NCBI GenBank assembly: GCA_016185395.1
Contig: JACPNR010000011.1
Location: 124,001 to 188,000, forward strand
Direction: 5' to 3'
DNA length: 64,000 nucleotides
Source of the DNA: Candidatus Korobacter versatilis
GTDB taxonomy: Bacteria; Acidobacteriota; Terriglobia; Terriglobales; Acidobacteriaceae
The position numbers and the translations under genes were made by a program. Each line of letters starts with the position of its first letter. Within the stretch, counting starts at the first letter, position 1. The notes below the pieces were generated by a model. It was not told the origin of the DNA and did not search any database. It saw only the letters and a list, made by a program, of their open reading frames with translations. Positions 51,967 through 59,309 of the stretch are shown here, piece after piece.

Positions 51967-53412
51967 TCATTTCGCGCCAGCCACGCTGGTCACCAGGTCG
52001 AACAGCACGCGGTATCCGCGGCGTATCTGCTCCACGCGGATGCGCTCGTTATCGCCGTGCTCGCTCGCCGTCTCTTCGGCGGTGTTCTGGTACGGCGAAA
52101 AGCCGTAGCTCACCACGCCGAGCTGCCGGAAACGCTGGTTCTCGGTGTAGCCGTTGTTCAGGCGCGGCAGCACCGGCGCGCCGGGAAAATACCGCGCCGC
52201 GACCTGCTCGATGCCGCGGAACAACGGGTTGTCGGTCGAGGACATGTTCGCTTCGCGGAACGTCTTCGACTCCGGCTCCACCGTCACCTCCGGATCGCCC
52301 ACGACCTTGCGTATCGCCGCGAGAAACTCCTCCGGCTTCTCCCCGGGCAGCAACCGCACGTCGAGATGCGCCGTCGCCACGCTGGGGATCACGTTCGTCT
52401 GCCCCGAGCCTTCCATCTGCGTCAGCGTCACCGTGTTGCGGAACATGTACGCCAGGCCCTCCTGGCGCTCGAGCCACGCCACGAACTTCGCGTCCTTCAT
52501 CGCTTTCGTGACGTCGCTGAATTTCGCGGCCAGCTCCGCCGGCTGGTCCGCAGCCATGCGTCGCATGAATTCGGCGGTCACCGGCAACGCTTTCATCTCG
52601 GTGTGCCACGCGATCACGCGGTTGAGCGCGCGCACCAGCCGGTTCGGCGCCGAGTTCTCCAGCGGCTTCGACCCGTGCCCCGGACGCCCGTGCGCCGTCA
52701 GCACCAGCCAGTACGGAGACTTCTCCGCCACGTCCAGCCCCACGTACTTCACCTTGCCGTGCTCTTCCAGGTTCTCGCCACCTTCGGTCACCAGGAACTC
52801 GGCATTGCCCAGCAGCTCGGGTTTCTTCTGGATGACCCAGTCCGTGCCGATGCCGTCCACTTCCTCATCCGCCGTCGCCAGGAAGATGACGTCGCGCTCG
52901 AGCGCGACCTGCTCGCGCTTGAGCATCACCATCACCACCAACTGCGCCAGGCCCTCGCCTTTCATGTCCTGCGCGCCGCGTCCGTAGAGATATCCCTCGT
53001 CGATCGCGCCCGCGAACGGTGGATGCTTCCAGCGCGAAGCCACGCTCGAGACCACGTCCTCGTGGTTCAGCATCACCAGCGGGCGTTGCTTCGCGGAGCC
53101 AGAAGCCGGGATCCGCGCCCAGATGTTCGCGCGTCCCGGCGCGACCTCGTACACCTGGTTCTCAATGCCCTCGGCGTCGAAGACCTGCTTGTAGAACGCG
53201 GCCGCGCGCGCCTCGTTGCCGGGCGGGTTCGCCGTGTCCACCTGGATGTACTCGACCATCCACTTCTCGGCCAGGCCGGCGTAGGCGGCGAGCTTCTCCG
53301 GCGCGATCTTGTCGGAAGCCAGCTTTTCAGATGAAGGCTGGCCCGCTGCCGGCGCTTGCGCGAACCCGGCGGGCAGCAGCAGAAGCAGAATGAAGACGGT
53401 GCGTTTCAACAT
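51967..53412 (-). CDS. secreted M20-family peptidase
   Basis: A 481-residue exported metallo-exopeptidase with the M20 fold. Signal peptide 1-20 (FILLLLLPAGFAQA). Binuclear zinc site: His117-Glu-Asp119 in LNHEDVV, Asp149 in GRGAQDMKG, Glu183/Glu184 in ATADEEVDG and a late His in ASEHGDNERI. The lid/dimerisation domain sits between (about 225-350; HGRPGHGSKPL). This is the CPS1/carboxypeptidase-like branch of M20 rather than the ArgE one. It is likely to trim peptides in the periplasm. It shares no operon with ugd 130 bp away; TACAAT 40 bp upstream may be its -10. Confidence 0.9.
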   Translation of the reverse strand: MLKRTVFILLLLLPAGFAQAPAAGQPSSEKLASDKIAPEKLAAYAGLAEKWMVEYIQVDTANPPGNEARAAAFYKQVFDAEGIENQVYEVAPGRANIWARIPASGSAKQRPLVMLNHEDVVSSVASRWKHPPFAGAIDEGYLYGRGAQDMKGEGLAQLVVMVMLKREQVALERDVIFLATADEEVDGIGTDWVIQKKPELLGNAEFLVTEGGENLEEHGKVKYVGLDVAEKSPYWLVLTAHGRPGHGSKPLENSAPNRLVRALNRVIAWHTEMKALPVTAEFMRRMAADQPAELAAKFSDVTKAMKDAKFVAWLERQEGLAYMFRNTVTLTQMEGSGQTNVIPSVATAHLDVRLLPGEKPEEFLAAIRKVVGDPEVTVEPESKTFREANMSSTDNPLFRGIEQVAARYFPGAPVLPRLNNGYTENQRFRQLGVVSYGFSPYQNTAEETASEHGDNERIRVEQIRRGYRVLFDLVTSVAGAK

Positions 53413-53464
53413 GGCTGGCGTTGGACCTCAGGGCTGGCGGAGGGATTGTAACGGAGCAAACGTC

Positions 53465-53698
53465 TCAGCCGCTCGCTTCGGCGGCCCGCACCAGGTCGTG
53501 GTCACGCTCGGCCGGCTCGCTGGCGAGCACCAGGCCGAATTCCACGCGGCCGCCGCAGCGCCGGCACTTCGGCAGCACCGTCCCGGCGGCGATGTACACG
53601 CTGTGCGGCAGCCGGTGCGCGTGGTGATAGACGCGATAGACCCCCGCTACCTCGCAGGTCTGGCCCGGTCGCAGGCGTTCGGAGGGGACAACGTACAT
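53465..53698 (-). CDS. small CxxC / His-rich protein, paralogue A
   Basis: A 77-residue protein without a recognised family name. It shares with the next gene the pattern (A)G-YR--H-AHR-PH-VY--AG--LP-C-RCG--VEFGL. One CxxC pair (Cys45, Cys48) and a His cluster (25, 26, 28, 32) could bind a metal; with only two cysteines, histidines or a second chain would have to complete the site. GGAG is 7 bases before the ATG. TACAAT lies about 55 bp upstream. Both paralogues are on the same strand, about 200 bp apart, each with its own spacer, so they look like a tandem duplication that diverged. Confidence 0.65.
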   Translation of the reverse strand: MYVVPSERLRPGQTCEVAGVYRVYHHAHRLPHSVYIAAGTVLPKCRRCGGRVEFGLVLASEPAERDHDLVRAAEASG

Positions 53699-53895
53699 TC
53701 TGGCTCCGTTTGCGGTCGTGCTGCTCACGGTGACTGCAGGGGAGTGATTGTAACGCAAACAGAATGCGCGTGCGGCCGGTGGAAAAAAGTGTGTCCGTGG
53801 AAAAGCGGATACTGTTGGCTGTTGGCGTGGGCTGCTCTTCGCTCTTGGCAGGGAGCCAAAAACCAAGCGCTAAAAGCCAAGCGCGAACTTCTCCC

Positions 53896-54147
53896 TTACG
53901 CGCTCTTCGCGGTGTCGCCCAGCTCGGAGAAATCGTAGTCCGTCTGGAGCGCGGGGCCGGCCATGAGCAGGCCGAACTCCACGTCGTGTCCACAACGCTG
54001 GCACACCGGCAGCCGCGTGCCCGCGTTCACGTACACATTGTGCGGCATGCGATGCGCGCGGTGATGGGCGCGGTAGATCCCCGACTGGGAGACCATCTCC
54101 CCCGCGTGCAGCCGGCCAGAGTTTTCAGACAAAAACAAGTTGCGCAT
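53896..54147 (-). CDS. small CxxC / His-rich protein, paralogue B
   Basis: An 83-residue protein related to the preceding gene over about 50 residues: SGIYRAHHRAHRMPHNVYV, AGTRLPVCQRCGHDVEFGL. Cys49/Cys52 and His28, 29, 32, 36 are conserved with the paralogue. N- and C-termini differ. ATG 54147 is chosen by homology of length; the open frame extends further left into repeat sequence. The pattern resembles short YjzC-like proteins described in many acidobacteria and Bacillus, but no function is known. Possibly a redox or metal-binding mini-protein. Confidence 0.65.
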   Translation of the reverse strand: MRNLFLSENSGRLHAGEMVSQSGIYRAHHRAHRMPHNVYVNAGTRLPVCQRCGHDVEFGLLMAGPALQTDYDFSELGDTAKSA

Positions 54148-54309
54148 GCGGACTTTCAGGGTGTGGCGTGCGATGAGGGCCGTGGAGCCGGGGCGTGGGG
54201 ACACTACGCCGTGACAGTTGACATGGATGCCTCCGCGCCCACGCCGCGTTGCCTCCCAATCGGTGCCCCGGTGGCCGGCTGGTAATCGTGTTTTCAAAGA
54301 GCTGATTCG

Positions 54310-54480
54310 CCGCGGATGACCGCGGATGACGCTGATCTCAGAGCCCAAAACCCTTGGCCACGGATGCCACGGATGCCACGGACTTAAAACCTGAATCCAC
54401 CACAGAGACACAGAGGAATCCGGGGAAGGCGCAAGACCGTTTCGCCGCGGATTCACCGCAGATCAACGCCGATCGCGATA
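54310..54480. repeat. degenerate CCACGGAT/CCGCGGAT repeats
   Basis: GCCGCGGATGACCGCGGATGAC (in two parts, 54309-54330), three CCACGGAT-like copies at 54358-54383 and CCGCGGATTCACCGC near 54445. The remainder of 54148-54802 is spacer with the palindromes listed next; no gene. Confidence 0.7.
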
Positions 54481-54599
54481 CCAACAGATCCACGGTAGAG
54501 ACGCCTACTGGCCGTCTCCGGCCCCGCTTTCACCGCGGCGACGCCAAGGGGCTGAGAAGACCTTCATCCTGAAAGAACGAGCCCTCCGACGGCGTGCCA

Positions 54600-54651
54600 A
54601 AGCCCGCAAAGCGGGCCACAGACAATAGCCCAGGGCGGAAGCCCTGGGTGG
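54600..54651. repeat. REP-like palindromes, second copy of the 33.2-kb element
   Basis: GCCCGC-aaa-GCGGGC at 54602-54616 followed by a 27-bp palindromic element at 54625-54651 nearly identical to 33221-33247. Confidence 0.8.
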
Positions 54652-54802
54652 CGAAAACAAAATCCCCTTCCTGCGCCGCAGGCCGGCGCGCAGCTCAGCG
54701 GAGCGCCTGTTCGGATTCTGGAACAAGACGTCACACGATTTGTTTTCGCACAATTACGAGTCTAGACTTCCGCGCACCAAACTAACGGAACTTGAGGTAC
54801 TC

Positions 54803-55228
54803 ATGGACCCCATTTATCGAGATATTTACACCGAGCTCTATTCAACCAACGTAGCGCGAGCCTCAGACCAACCTGAACTCCGCGACGAGGTTAGCGGCCT
54901 CATACACGCGATGGACCTGGCGAGCACTTCCCTGCAATTCCCATTGGCTGCCGTGCGCCCAGACCTGCGGCCTGATGCGCGCTTCCTGTTATTCACCCTC
55001 TTCATAAATATGATTGTCTTGCCGCTCACAGTTAGCGGACGGCTGAGACATGGTGAGCTGTCCGAAATGGTCCAAGGAGACGTTCGCACGATCGTCGGCG
55101 ATGTTATTAAACGACGCCGGAGAACGAACAGCCCGCAAGATATCTCGGGACATGAAATTCTCGATTCGATCGCTCGGAATTGGCAGAAGTTGAGTGTCAC
55201 GAAGTTTCGACTTTGGGGAGATGAGTAG
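54803..55228 (+). CDS. unknown protein, first gene of a two-gene membrane module
   Basis: A 141-residue protein with no recognised family. The N-terminal 55 residues are polar and helical, 61-78 (FLLFTLFINMIVLPLTVS) form one possible membrane segment, and the rest is a charged helical domain (RRRRTNSPQDISGHEILDSI). ATG 54803 has GAGG seven bases before it; an earlier in-frame ATG at 54740 lacks one. Lower GC than the housekeeping genes and less biased third positions suggest it came in by transfer. It is 11 bases from the next gene and surely in one operon with it. Confidence 0.65.
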   Translation: MDPIYRDIYTELYSTNVARASDQPELRDEVSGLIHAMDLASTSLQFPLAAVRPDLRPDARFLLFTLFINMIVLPLTVSGRLRHGELSEMVQGDVRTIVGDVIKRRRRTNSPQDISGHEILDSIARNWQKLSVTKFRLWGDE

Positions 55229-55239
55229 GGGGGGGGTTC

Positions 55240-55800
55240 ATGGCTGACAACGAAGACAAGCGTGCTGCCGCAAATATTAAGGTGGCACTCGCAAACAACC
55301 TCATCACCGTGGCTTTGGCTTTCATCGCTGCCCAAGCAGGCATTGCCGCCTTTGTACTGGACAAGAGAATTCACTTAGGTGTGTTCTACGCCATCGCGAT
55401 TCTCGGTGTCGGCACGCTGGCACTGAGTGTGGGCTTTGGTGGGGCTGGAATTCACGGCATTTACAAGGAAGGCTACAGTGGTTCATGGACCCTGGCTGAC
55501 CGCGGACTCTTCAATCGCCAGGCGTTGACCTGCATTCTTGGAACTGTGCTTGTCGTTCTCACTGCAATCCTCGGGGACTCTAAGCCGGAGAAGGATTCCG
55601 AGCAGTTACAGATCTTGCAGAAGCAGCTTCAGACTATAGAAAGGAACCAGTCCAGCGAACTGCAGTCTCTCGAAAAGCAATTTCACGAGCTTGCCCTTAG
55701 ACAATCCTCGCTTGAGGCGCTTTCTGCTAGGAAATCGCCTTCACCAGCGAAGCGACCTGTAGAGAACAGGAAAAGAGGCGCTAGCCCCGCCACCCGGTGA
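55240..55800 (+). CDS. unknown three-helix membrane protein with coiled coil
   Basis: A 186-residue protein with a short N-terminal tail, membrane helices at about 21-40, 47-70 and 94-112, a coiled coil at 118-163 (EQLQILQKQLQTIERNQSSE onwards) and a basic C-terminal tail. No signal peptide or catalytic motif. Only the overall scheme, membrane helices plus cytosolic coiled coil, resembles SLATT-type effectors of nucleotide-based defence systems, which is weak evidence. GGGGGGG lies nine bases before its ATG. Low-GC character as in the preceding gene. Confidence 0.65.
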   Translation: MADNEDKRAAANIKVALANNLITVALAFIAAQAGIAAFVLDKRIHLGVFYAIAILGVGTLALSVGFGGAGIHGIYKEGYSGSWTLADRGLFNRQALTCILGTVLVVLTAILGDSKPEKDSEQLQILQKQLQTIERNQSSELQSLEKQFHELALRQSSLEALSARKSPSPAKRPVENRKRGASPATR

Positions 55801-55870
55801 GGCGACCGTCACTCGAAAAGCGTGAATGATTTCGGTGGCATATGGTCATGCGTGCGTACAGAACGCTCCC

Positions 55871-56314
55871 TCATTTCACGCCGCTGCAAGTAGGAGTTAA
55901 CCCCTTCAAGGGCTTTTGAATCCTGTTTAGATGACCGAGGGGGTCATCCTTAAAGCTCGACCCGCTGAAGGTTCTCAGGTCAATCGTCGTCAACTCCTGG
56001 TACTCCTTCTCTCCATATCTATATCTAGCGGCGATTCGAAACACGGCCGGGCGTTCGGGGGAATCTTCGCGGTACTCCTCAAAGGCGGACCCTAATTCAA
56101 AGGTCAACTGCGTCCCAGGCGAAAAGGAATCCGTAGGCTCCTTGAAGGCTGCAAGCGACGCAAGGTCTGGCTGCGCGTGTCCCCAAGGGAAATACTTCCG
56201 GTCTAGCGACAGCTTTAGGGTCGTAGCGGCGGATTTTCCCCTGTTGATTATCGTCAGATGAATCCACGAGTTGTTCGGCGCAATGGAAACTCGGATATCG
56301 CTTTCTCTATTTAT
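55871..56314 (-). pseudogene. 5'-truncated gene fragment, Ig-like beta domain
   Basis: In one frame from 56314 to 55871 the sequence reads as a coherent protein: IRVSIAPNNSWIHLTIINRG, TTLKLSLDRKYFPWGHAQPD, FSPGTQLTFEL, ERPAVFRIAARYRY, ending normally. It looks like an immunoglobulin-like beta-sandwich. The frame is closed upstream by TGA at 56317-56315, no ATG/GTG start precedes the conserved part, and the first usable start (TTG 56107) leaves only 78 residues. So the gene has most likely lost its N-terminus. An inverted repeat (TATTTATTC / GAATAAATA) lies just at the break. Confidence 0.55.
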
Positions 56315-56375
56315 TCACTAAACACCCCAGCTATGGCGGGGCGCGATCGGCATCACGGTTACGAATAAATAGCGA
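56307..56375. repeat. inverted repeat at the gene-fragment break
   Basis: CTATTTATTC near 56308-56317 and GAATAAATAG near 56363-56372, about 45 bp apart, AT-rich against a GC-rich background. Confidence 0.6.
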
Positions 56376-56455
56376 AAATAGTTCTTGACTTCCCTCCTCT
56401 TCCGCGCTATTCATGGAATTAGACACAGAACATGTATAGCAATAAGAGATATACC

Positions 56456-56507
56456 GCGACCGAGATTATGACCGAGATTGACCGAGATTTTTCGGCCTAA
56501 GTAGCTG
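56456..56507 (-). repeat. AATCTCGGTC repeat, inverted copy
   Basis: Reverse complement of the unit at 40187-40237: CAGCTACTTAG then three AATCTCGGTC boxes. Homology reaches several bases further on the outer side, and both copies have CCTCCCACCC beyond it. Confidence 0.85.
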
Positions 56508-56551
56508 AAAACACTAGACGCCTCCCACCCAGGGGGGCGGGGAGATGCCAA

Positions 56552-57013
56552 ATGCCGCTCCAGCAGAAACCTAAACCTCGCACCATCAACACCTTACACG
56601 CCACCCACGACGACGCCGATGCCTCGCGGCACCGTGATCCCGTCGCTTCCCGCAGCCGCGAGCACGTCCGCCTCGCCCACCGCGCGCCCCGCTGCTGCCA
56701 CATCAAGGCCAACGGACTCCACTGCGGCTCGCCCGCTCTCCGCGGCAACGTCCTCTGCTACTTCCACGACAGGTGGCTCAACTCCCCCGCCGGCGACGAC
56801 GTCCTCCCGCCGCTCGAGGACGGCAACGGCGTCCAGTTCTCCCTCATGTACGTCGTCAGCCACCTCCGCAAGGAGGCCCTTCGCGACGGCACCGCCAACA
56901 TCCCCGCCGTCAAGCAGCTCCTCTACGCCCTCCAGACCGCCAGCCACAACCTCCGCTACGTCAACTTCGATCCCAAGCTCAAATCCTCCACCACCGACCC
57001 CTACGCCGACTAA
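56552..57013 (+). CDS. Cys/His zinc-knuckle-like protein, unknown function
   Basis: A 153-residue protein. After a low-complexity His/Arg-rich N-terminus (1-45) comes RCCHIKANGLHCGSPALRG and LCYFHDRW: Cys48/Cys49, Cys58, Cys69 and His72 form a C-x8-C-x10-C-x2-H arrangement, similar to the zinc knuckles of 'HGG-motif' proteins. The rest (95-150) is helical and ends LLYALQTASHNL and a short polar tail. I recall proteins of this pattern in many acidobacteria, always without function. ATG 56552 follows GGGGAG. Its upstream region holds the AATCTCGGTC repeat in the opposite orientation. Confidence 0.7.
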   Translation: MPLQQKPKPRTINTLHATHDDADASRHRDPVASRSREHVRLAHRAPRCCHIKANGLHCGSPALRGNVLCYFHDRWLNSPAGDDVLPPLEDGNGVQFSLMYVVSHLRKEALRDGTANIPAVKQLLYALQTASHNLRYVNFDPKLKSSTTDPYAD

Positions 57014-57100
57014 GACGCTCCGCACGACTCCACCGACTCCGGCGAGGACGTTGCTCATGTGGACGCAGGCGACCCCGCCCGCAAACCCGTGACCCCCGCT

Positions 57101-57259
57101 CACCACGGAGACACGGTTCAAGAGGGAGAAACGTCTCACGGAGACTGACGTGCATCCCCGCTCCTACATGCTTTCTCGGTGCCCCCGGCGTGCCTCGGCG
57201 GTGAAAGGGGTTGACCTCCCTGCCCCAGTCGCCTCCGTGGCCTCCGTGTCTCCGTGGTG
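57101..57259. repeat. CCACGGAGACACGG-type inverted repeat
   Basis: CACCACGGAGACACGG (57101-57116) and its perfect complement CCGTGTCTCCGTGGTG (57244-57259), 16 bp. The whole spacer 57014-57462 otherwise shows no gene. Confidence 0.85.
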
Positions 57260-57462
57260 GGTGTGGGTTTTTTACCCACAGCCGCAATTCCTACCCGTCC
57301 GGAGCGGCGGATGGGGCAGGAAGCGCGTTGATTCCACTGGACTTAGCGGTGGGCTAGCTGCTGAAAGTTTGGCATGAGACCTGTAATAGAGAGGGCAGAG
57401 CGCGTTTGCAGTTTTGTCCCCCACGGACGCCCGCGCCACCAGATCTTCGGAGGACCCTAGCA

Positions 57463-58557
57463 ATGAAAAAGTCTTACTTACTGGCGCTGCCGCTGGCCGG
57501 CCTGTTGGCCGTTCCGTCCCTGGCGCAATCGAGCATGCCGCAACCGCCGCCGCAGGATAGCCAGGCGCAGACGTCGCAACCCGCCCAGCCGTCCGCTTCG
57601 CAAAACAACTCCGCTCCGGCTTCGCAGAGCGTGAGCAACGCTCCCCAGAACGACCAGAACTTCCAGTCCACCCAGACCGCTTCTGCTTCTACTACCTCTA
57701 CCGCCACCGGCAAGGAGCCGTTGAAGGTGGAGACGCGTGAGGGCTTCTGGGGACACCTGAACCCGTTCGCGCGCAAGAAGTACGTGCAGCGCCAGCTCTC
57801 GCCGGTGAAAGACCGCGTGAACGAGCTGGACCAGCTGACGGCTGAGAACTCGCGCATGATCAAAGACACGGACGCGCGCGCGCAGGAAGGCATCCGCGTG
57901 GCGACGTTGAAGGCCACCGAAGCCGACCAGCACGCGATCGACGCCGGCAACCGCGCGGCCCTGGCGCACCAGACGGCGACGCAGGCTTCCACCCGGCTGC
58001 AGACCGTGGAGACGGTGGTGACGAACCTCGACCAGTACCAGGCGGCGAACGAGCTGGAGATCAAGTTCCGTCCGGGACAGAGCGTCCTCTCGAAGCGCGC
58101 GAAGGATGCGCTCGATGACGTGGCCGAGTCGATGAAGGACCAGAAGGGCTACATCGTGGAAGTGCAGGGCTTCTCGTCCGGCTCGGGCGCGGCGGCGCTG
58201 GCGAACTCGCAGAAGATGGCGCAGGCGGTGGTCCGCTACCTGGTGATCAACCACGAGGTGCCGGTGTATCGCGTGTACACGGTCGGCATGGGCAACGCGA
58301 AGGTCACGGACGCGGACGGCAAGGTCGTCCGCACGCGTGGCGGCCGCGTGGAAGTGCGCTTGCTGAAGAACGGCATTGCGGACCTGCAGCAGTCGGCCAG
58401 CATGGCTGCTCCGCCGAGCTCGTCGGTCGGGTCGAATCAGCAGGGCGGCGTGAGCGGTTCGATCTCCGCGCAGCCGCAGCAGAACAACATGCAGCAGCAG
58501 CCTTCGTCCACCGCAGCGCCGGCTTCGAATCAGCCGCCGCCGCAGCCGAAGCACTAG
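57463..58557 (+). CDS. OmpA-like protein with altered peptidoglycan-binding motif
   Basis: A 364-residue exported protein. Signal peptide 1-21 (LALPLAGLLAVPSLAQ), a Gln/Ser/Pro-rich linker to about 95, a helical coiled-coil region (about 115-195) and an OmpA-like alpha/beta domain at 205-315 (ELEIKFRPGQSVLSKRAKDAL, written in part; VYTVGMGNAK; GGRVEVRLL). In OmpA domains the peptidoglycan-binding Asp (GHTD) and Arg (NxxLSxxRA) are central; here the places read GFSSGSG and NSQKMAQA, so neither is present. A Gln/Pro/Ala-rich tail follows. ATG chosen by GGAGGA and signal peptide. Strong terminator behind. Envelope scaffold of unclear ligand. Confidence 0.85.
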   Translation: MKKSYLLALPLAGLLAVPSLAQSSMPQPPPQDSQAQTSQPAQPSASQNNSAPASQSVSNAPQNDQNFQSTQTASASTTSTATGKEPLKVETREGFWGHLNPFARKKYVQRQLSPVKDRVNELDQLTAENSRMIKDTDARAQEGIRVATLKATEADQHAIDAGNRAALAHQTATQASTRLQTVETVVTNLDQYQAANELEIKFRPGQSVLSKRAKDALDDVAESMKDQKGYIVEVQGFSSGSGAAALANSQKMAQAVVRYLVINHEVPVYRVYTVGMGNAKVTDADGKVVRTRGGRVEVRLLKNGIADLQQSASMAAPPSSSVGSNQQGGVSGSISAQPQQNNMQQQPSSTAAPASNQPPPQPKH

Positions 58558-58626
58558 GTTTGTCCCGTTGCCGGATTCGCCATTGGTGGTCCGGACAATG
58601 TAGTCGTGGTTAGTTTCCCCCGGGAG

Positions 58627-58660
58627 GCCCTTTGCACAACTTGCAAAGGGCTTTTCTTTT
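58627..58660 (+). terminator. rho-independent terminator
   Basis: Perfect 10-bp stem GCCCTTTGCA / TGCAAAGGGC, 5-nt loop, then TTTTCTTTTT. Confidence 0.93.
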
Positions 58661-58739
58661 TCCCCTGAAGTGATAGATTGCCCAACATTCTTTTTACGGC
58701 AGAGTCGTTCGGCAGTCTGGCAGTCAAGGGAGAAGTCCA

Positions 58740-59246
58740 ATGGCAGATTTGGACGCCGTCTACTATTCGCGCATCACTTCGCCGGTGGGGCCGCTGATCG
58801 TGGGAGCGACGCGGCGCGGGCTGTTTTGCCTGGAGTTCGATTCGCCGGGCGCGCTGTTGTACCGCACCCGCAACAACGGCCACGTGTGGCTGTTCTCGGA
58901 GGAGAAGACCGCGCCGTTCGTGCGCGAGCTGCGCGAGTACTTCCAGGGCAAGCGGACGCGGTTCGGCTTCGAACTCGACCTGCACGGCACCGCCTTCCAG
59001 AAGCGTTGCTGGAAGGCGCTGACGCGGATCCCGTATGGCACCACCACCACGTACGCGGCCATCGCAAAGCGGGTGGGGCGTCCGCGGGCGTTCCGCGCGG
59101 TGGGGCAGGCGAACCACTGCAATCCGCTGGCGATCGTGGTGCCGTGCCACAGAGTGTTGCAGGCCGATGGCTCGCTCGGTGGCTACGGTGGCGGCCTGGA
59201 GAAGAAGGTCACGCTGCTGAAGCTCGAGGGCGCCATCGTTAACTAG
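58740..59246 (+). CDS. ogt: methylated-DNA-[protein]-cysteine S-methyltransferase
   Basis: A 168-residue O6-alkylguanine-DNA alkyltransferase that takes the alkyl group on its own cysteine and is spent in doing so. The acceptor Cys136 lies in the invariant IVVPCHRVL; Asn/His context QANHCNPLA, the arginine-finger helix YAAIAKRVGRPRAFRAVG and FQKRCWKALTRIPYGTTTTY precede it; GGYGGGLEKK closes the domain. The short N-terminal domain (no Ada part) fits Ogt/MGMT. AAGGGAG is ten bases before the ATG. Ordinary for its neighbourhood. Confidence 0.95.
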   Translation: MADLDAVYYSRITSPVGPLIVGATRRGLFCLEFDSPGALLYRTRNNGHVWLFSEEKTAPFVRELREYFQGKRTRFGFELDLHGTAFQKRCWKALTRIPYGTTTTYAAIAKRVGRPRAFRAVGQANHCNPLAIVVPCHRVLQADGSLGGYGGGLEKKVTLLKLEGAIVN

Positions 59247-59250
59247 TTCG

Positions 59251-59276
59251 TGCCGGCGAGGTCGCCGGCACCCACC
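59251..59276. repeat. TGCCGGCGA-type palindrome, copy 1
   Basis: TGCCGGCGAggTCGCCGGCA with CCCACC behind. A second copy is at 61606-61630. Confidence 0.8.
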
Positions 59277-59295
59277 ATTTCTGGGATGAGTGGGC

Positions 59296-59301
59296 TAGAA
59301 T
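59296..59301 (+). promoter_or_regulatory. putative -10 box of the TPR/gluzincin gene
   Basis: TAGAAT ends 8 nt before GTG 59310; no Shine-Dalgarno. Supports a leaderless GTG start. Confidence 0.4.
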
Positions 59302-59309
59302 CGCGCATC

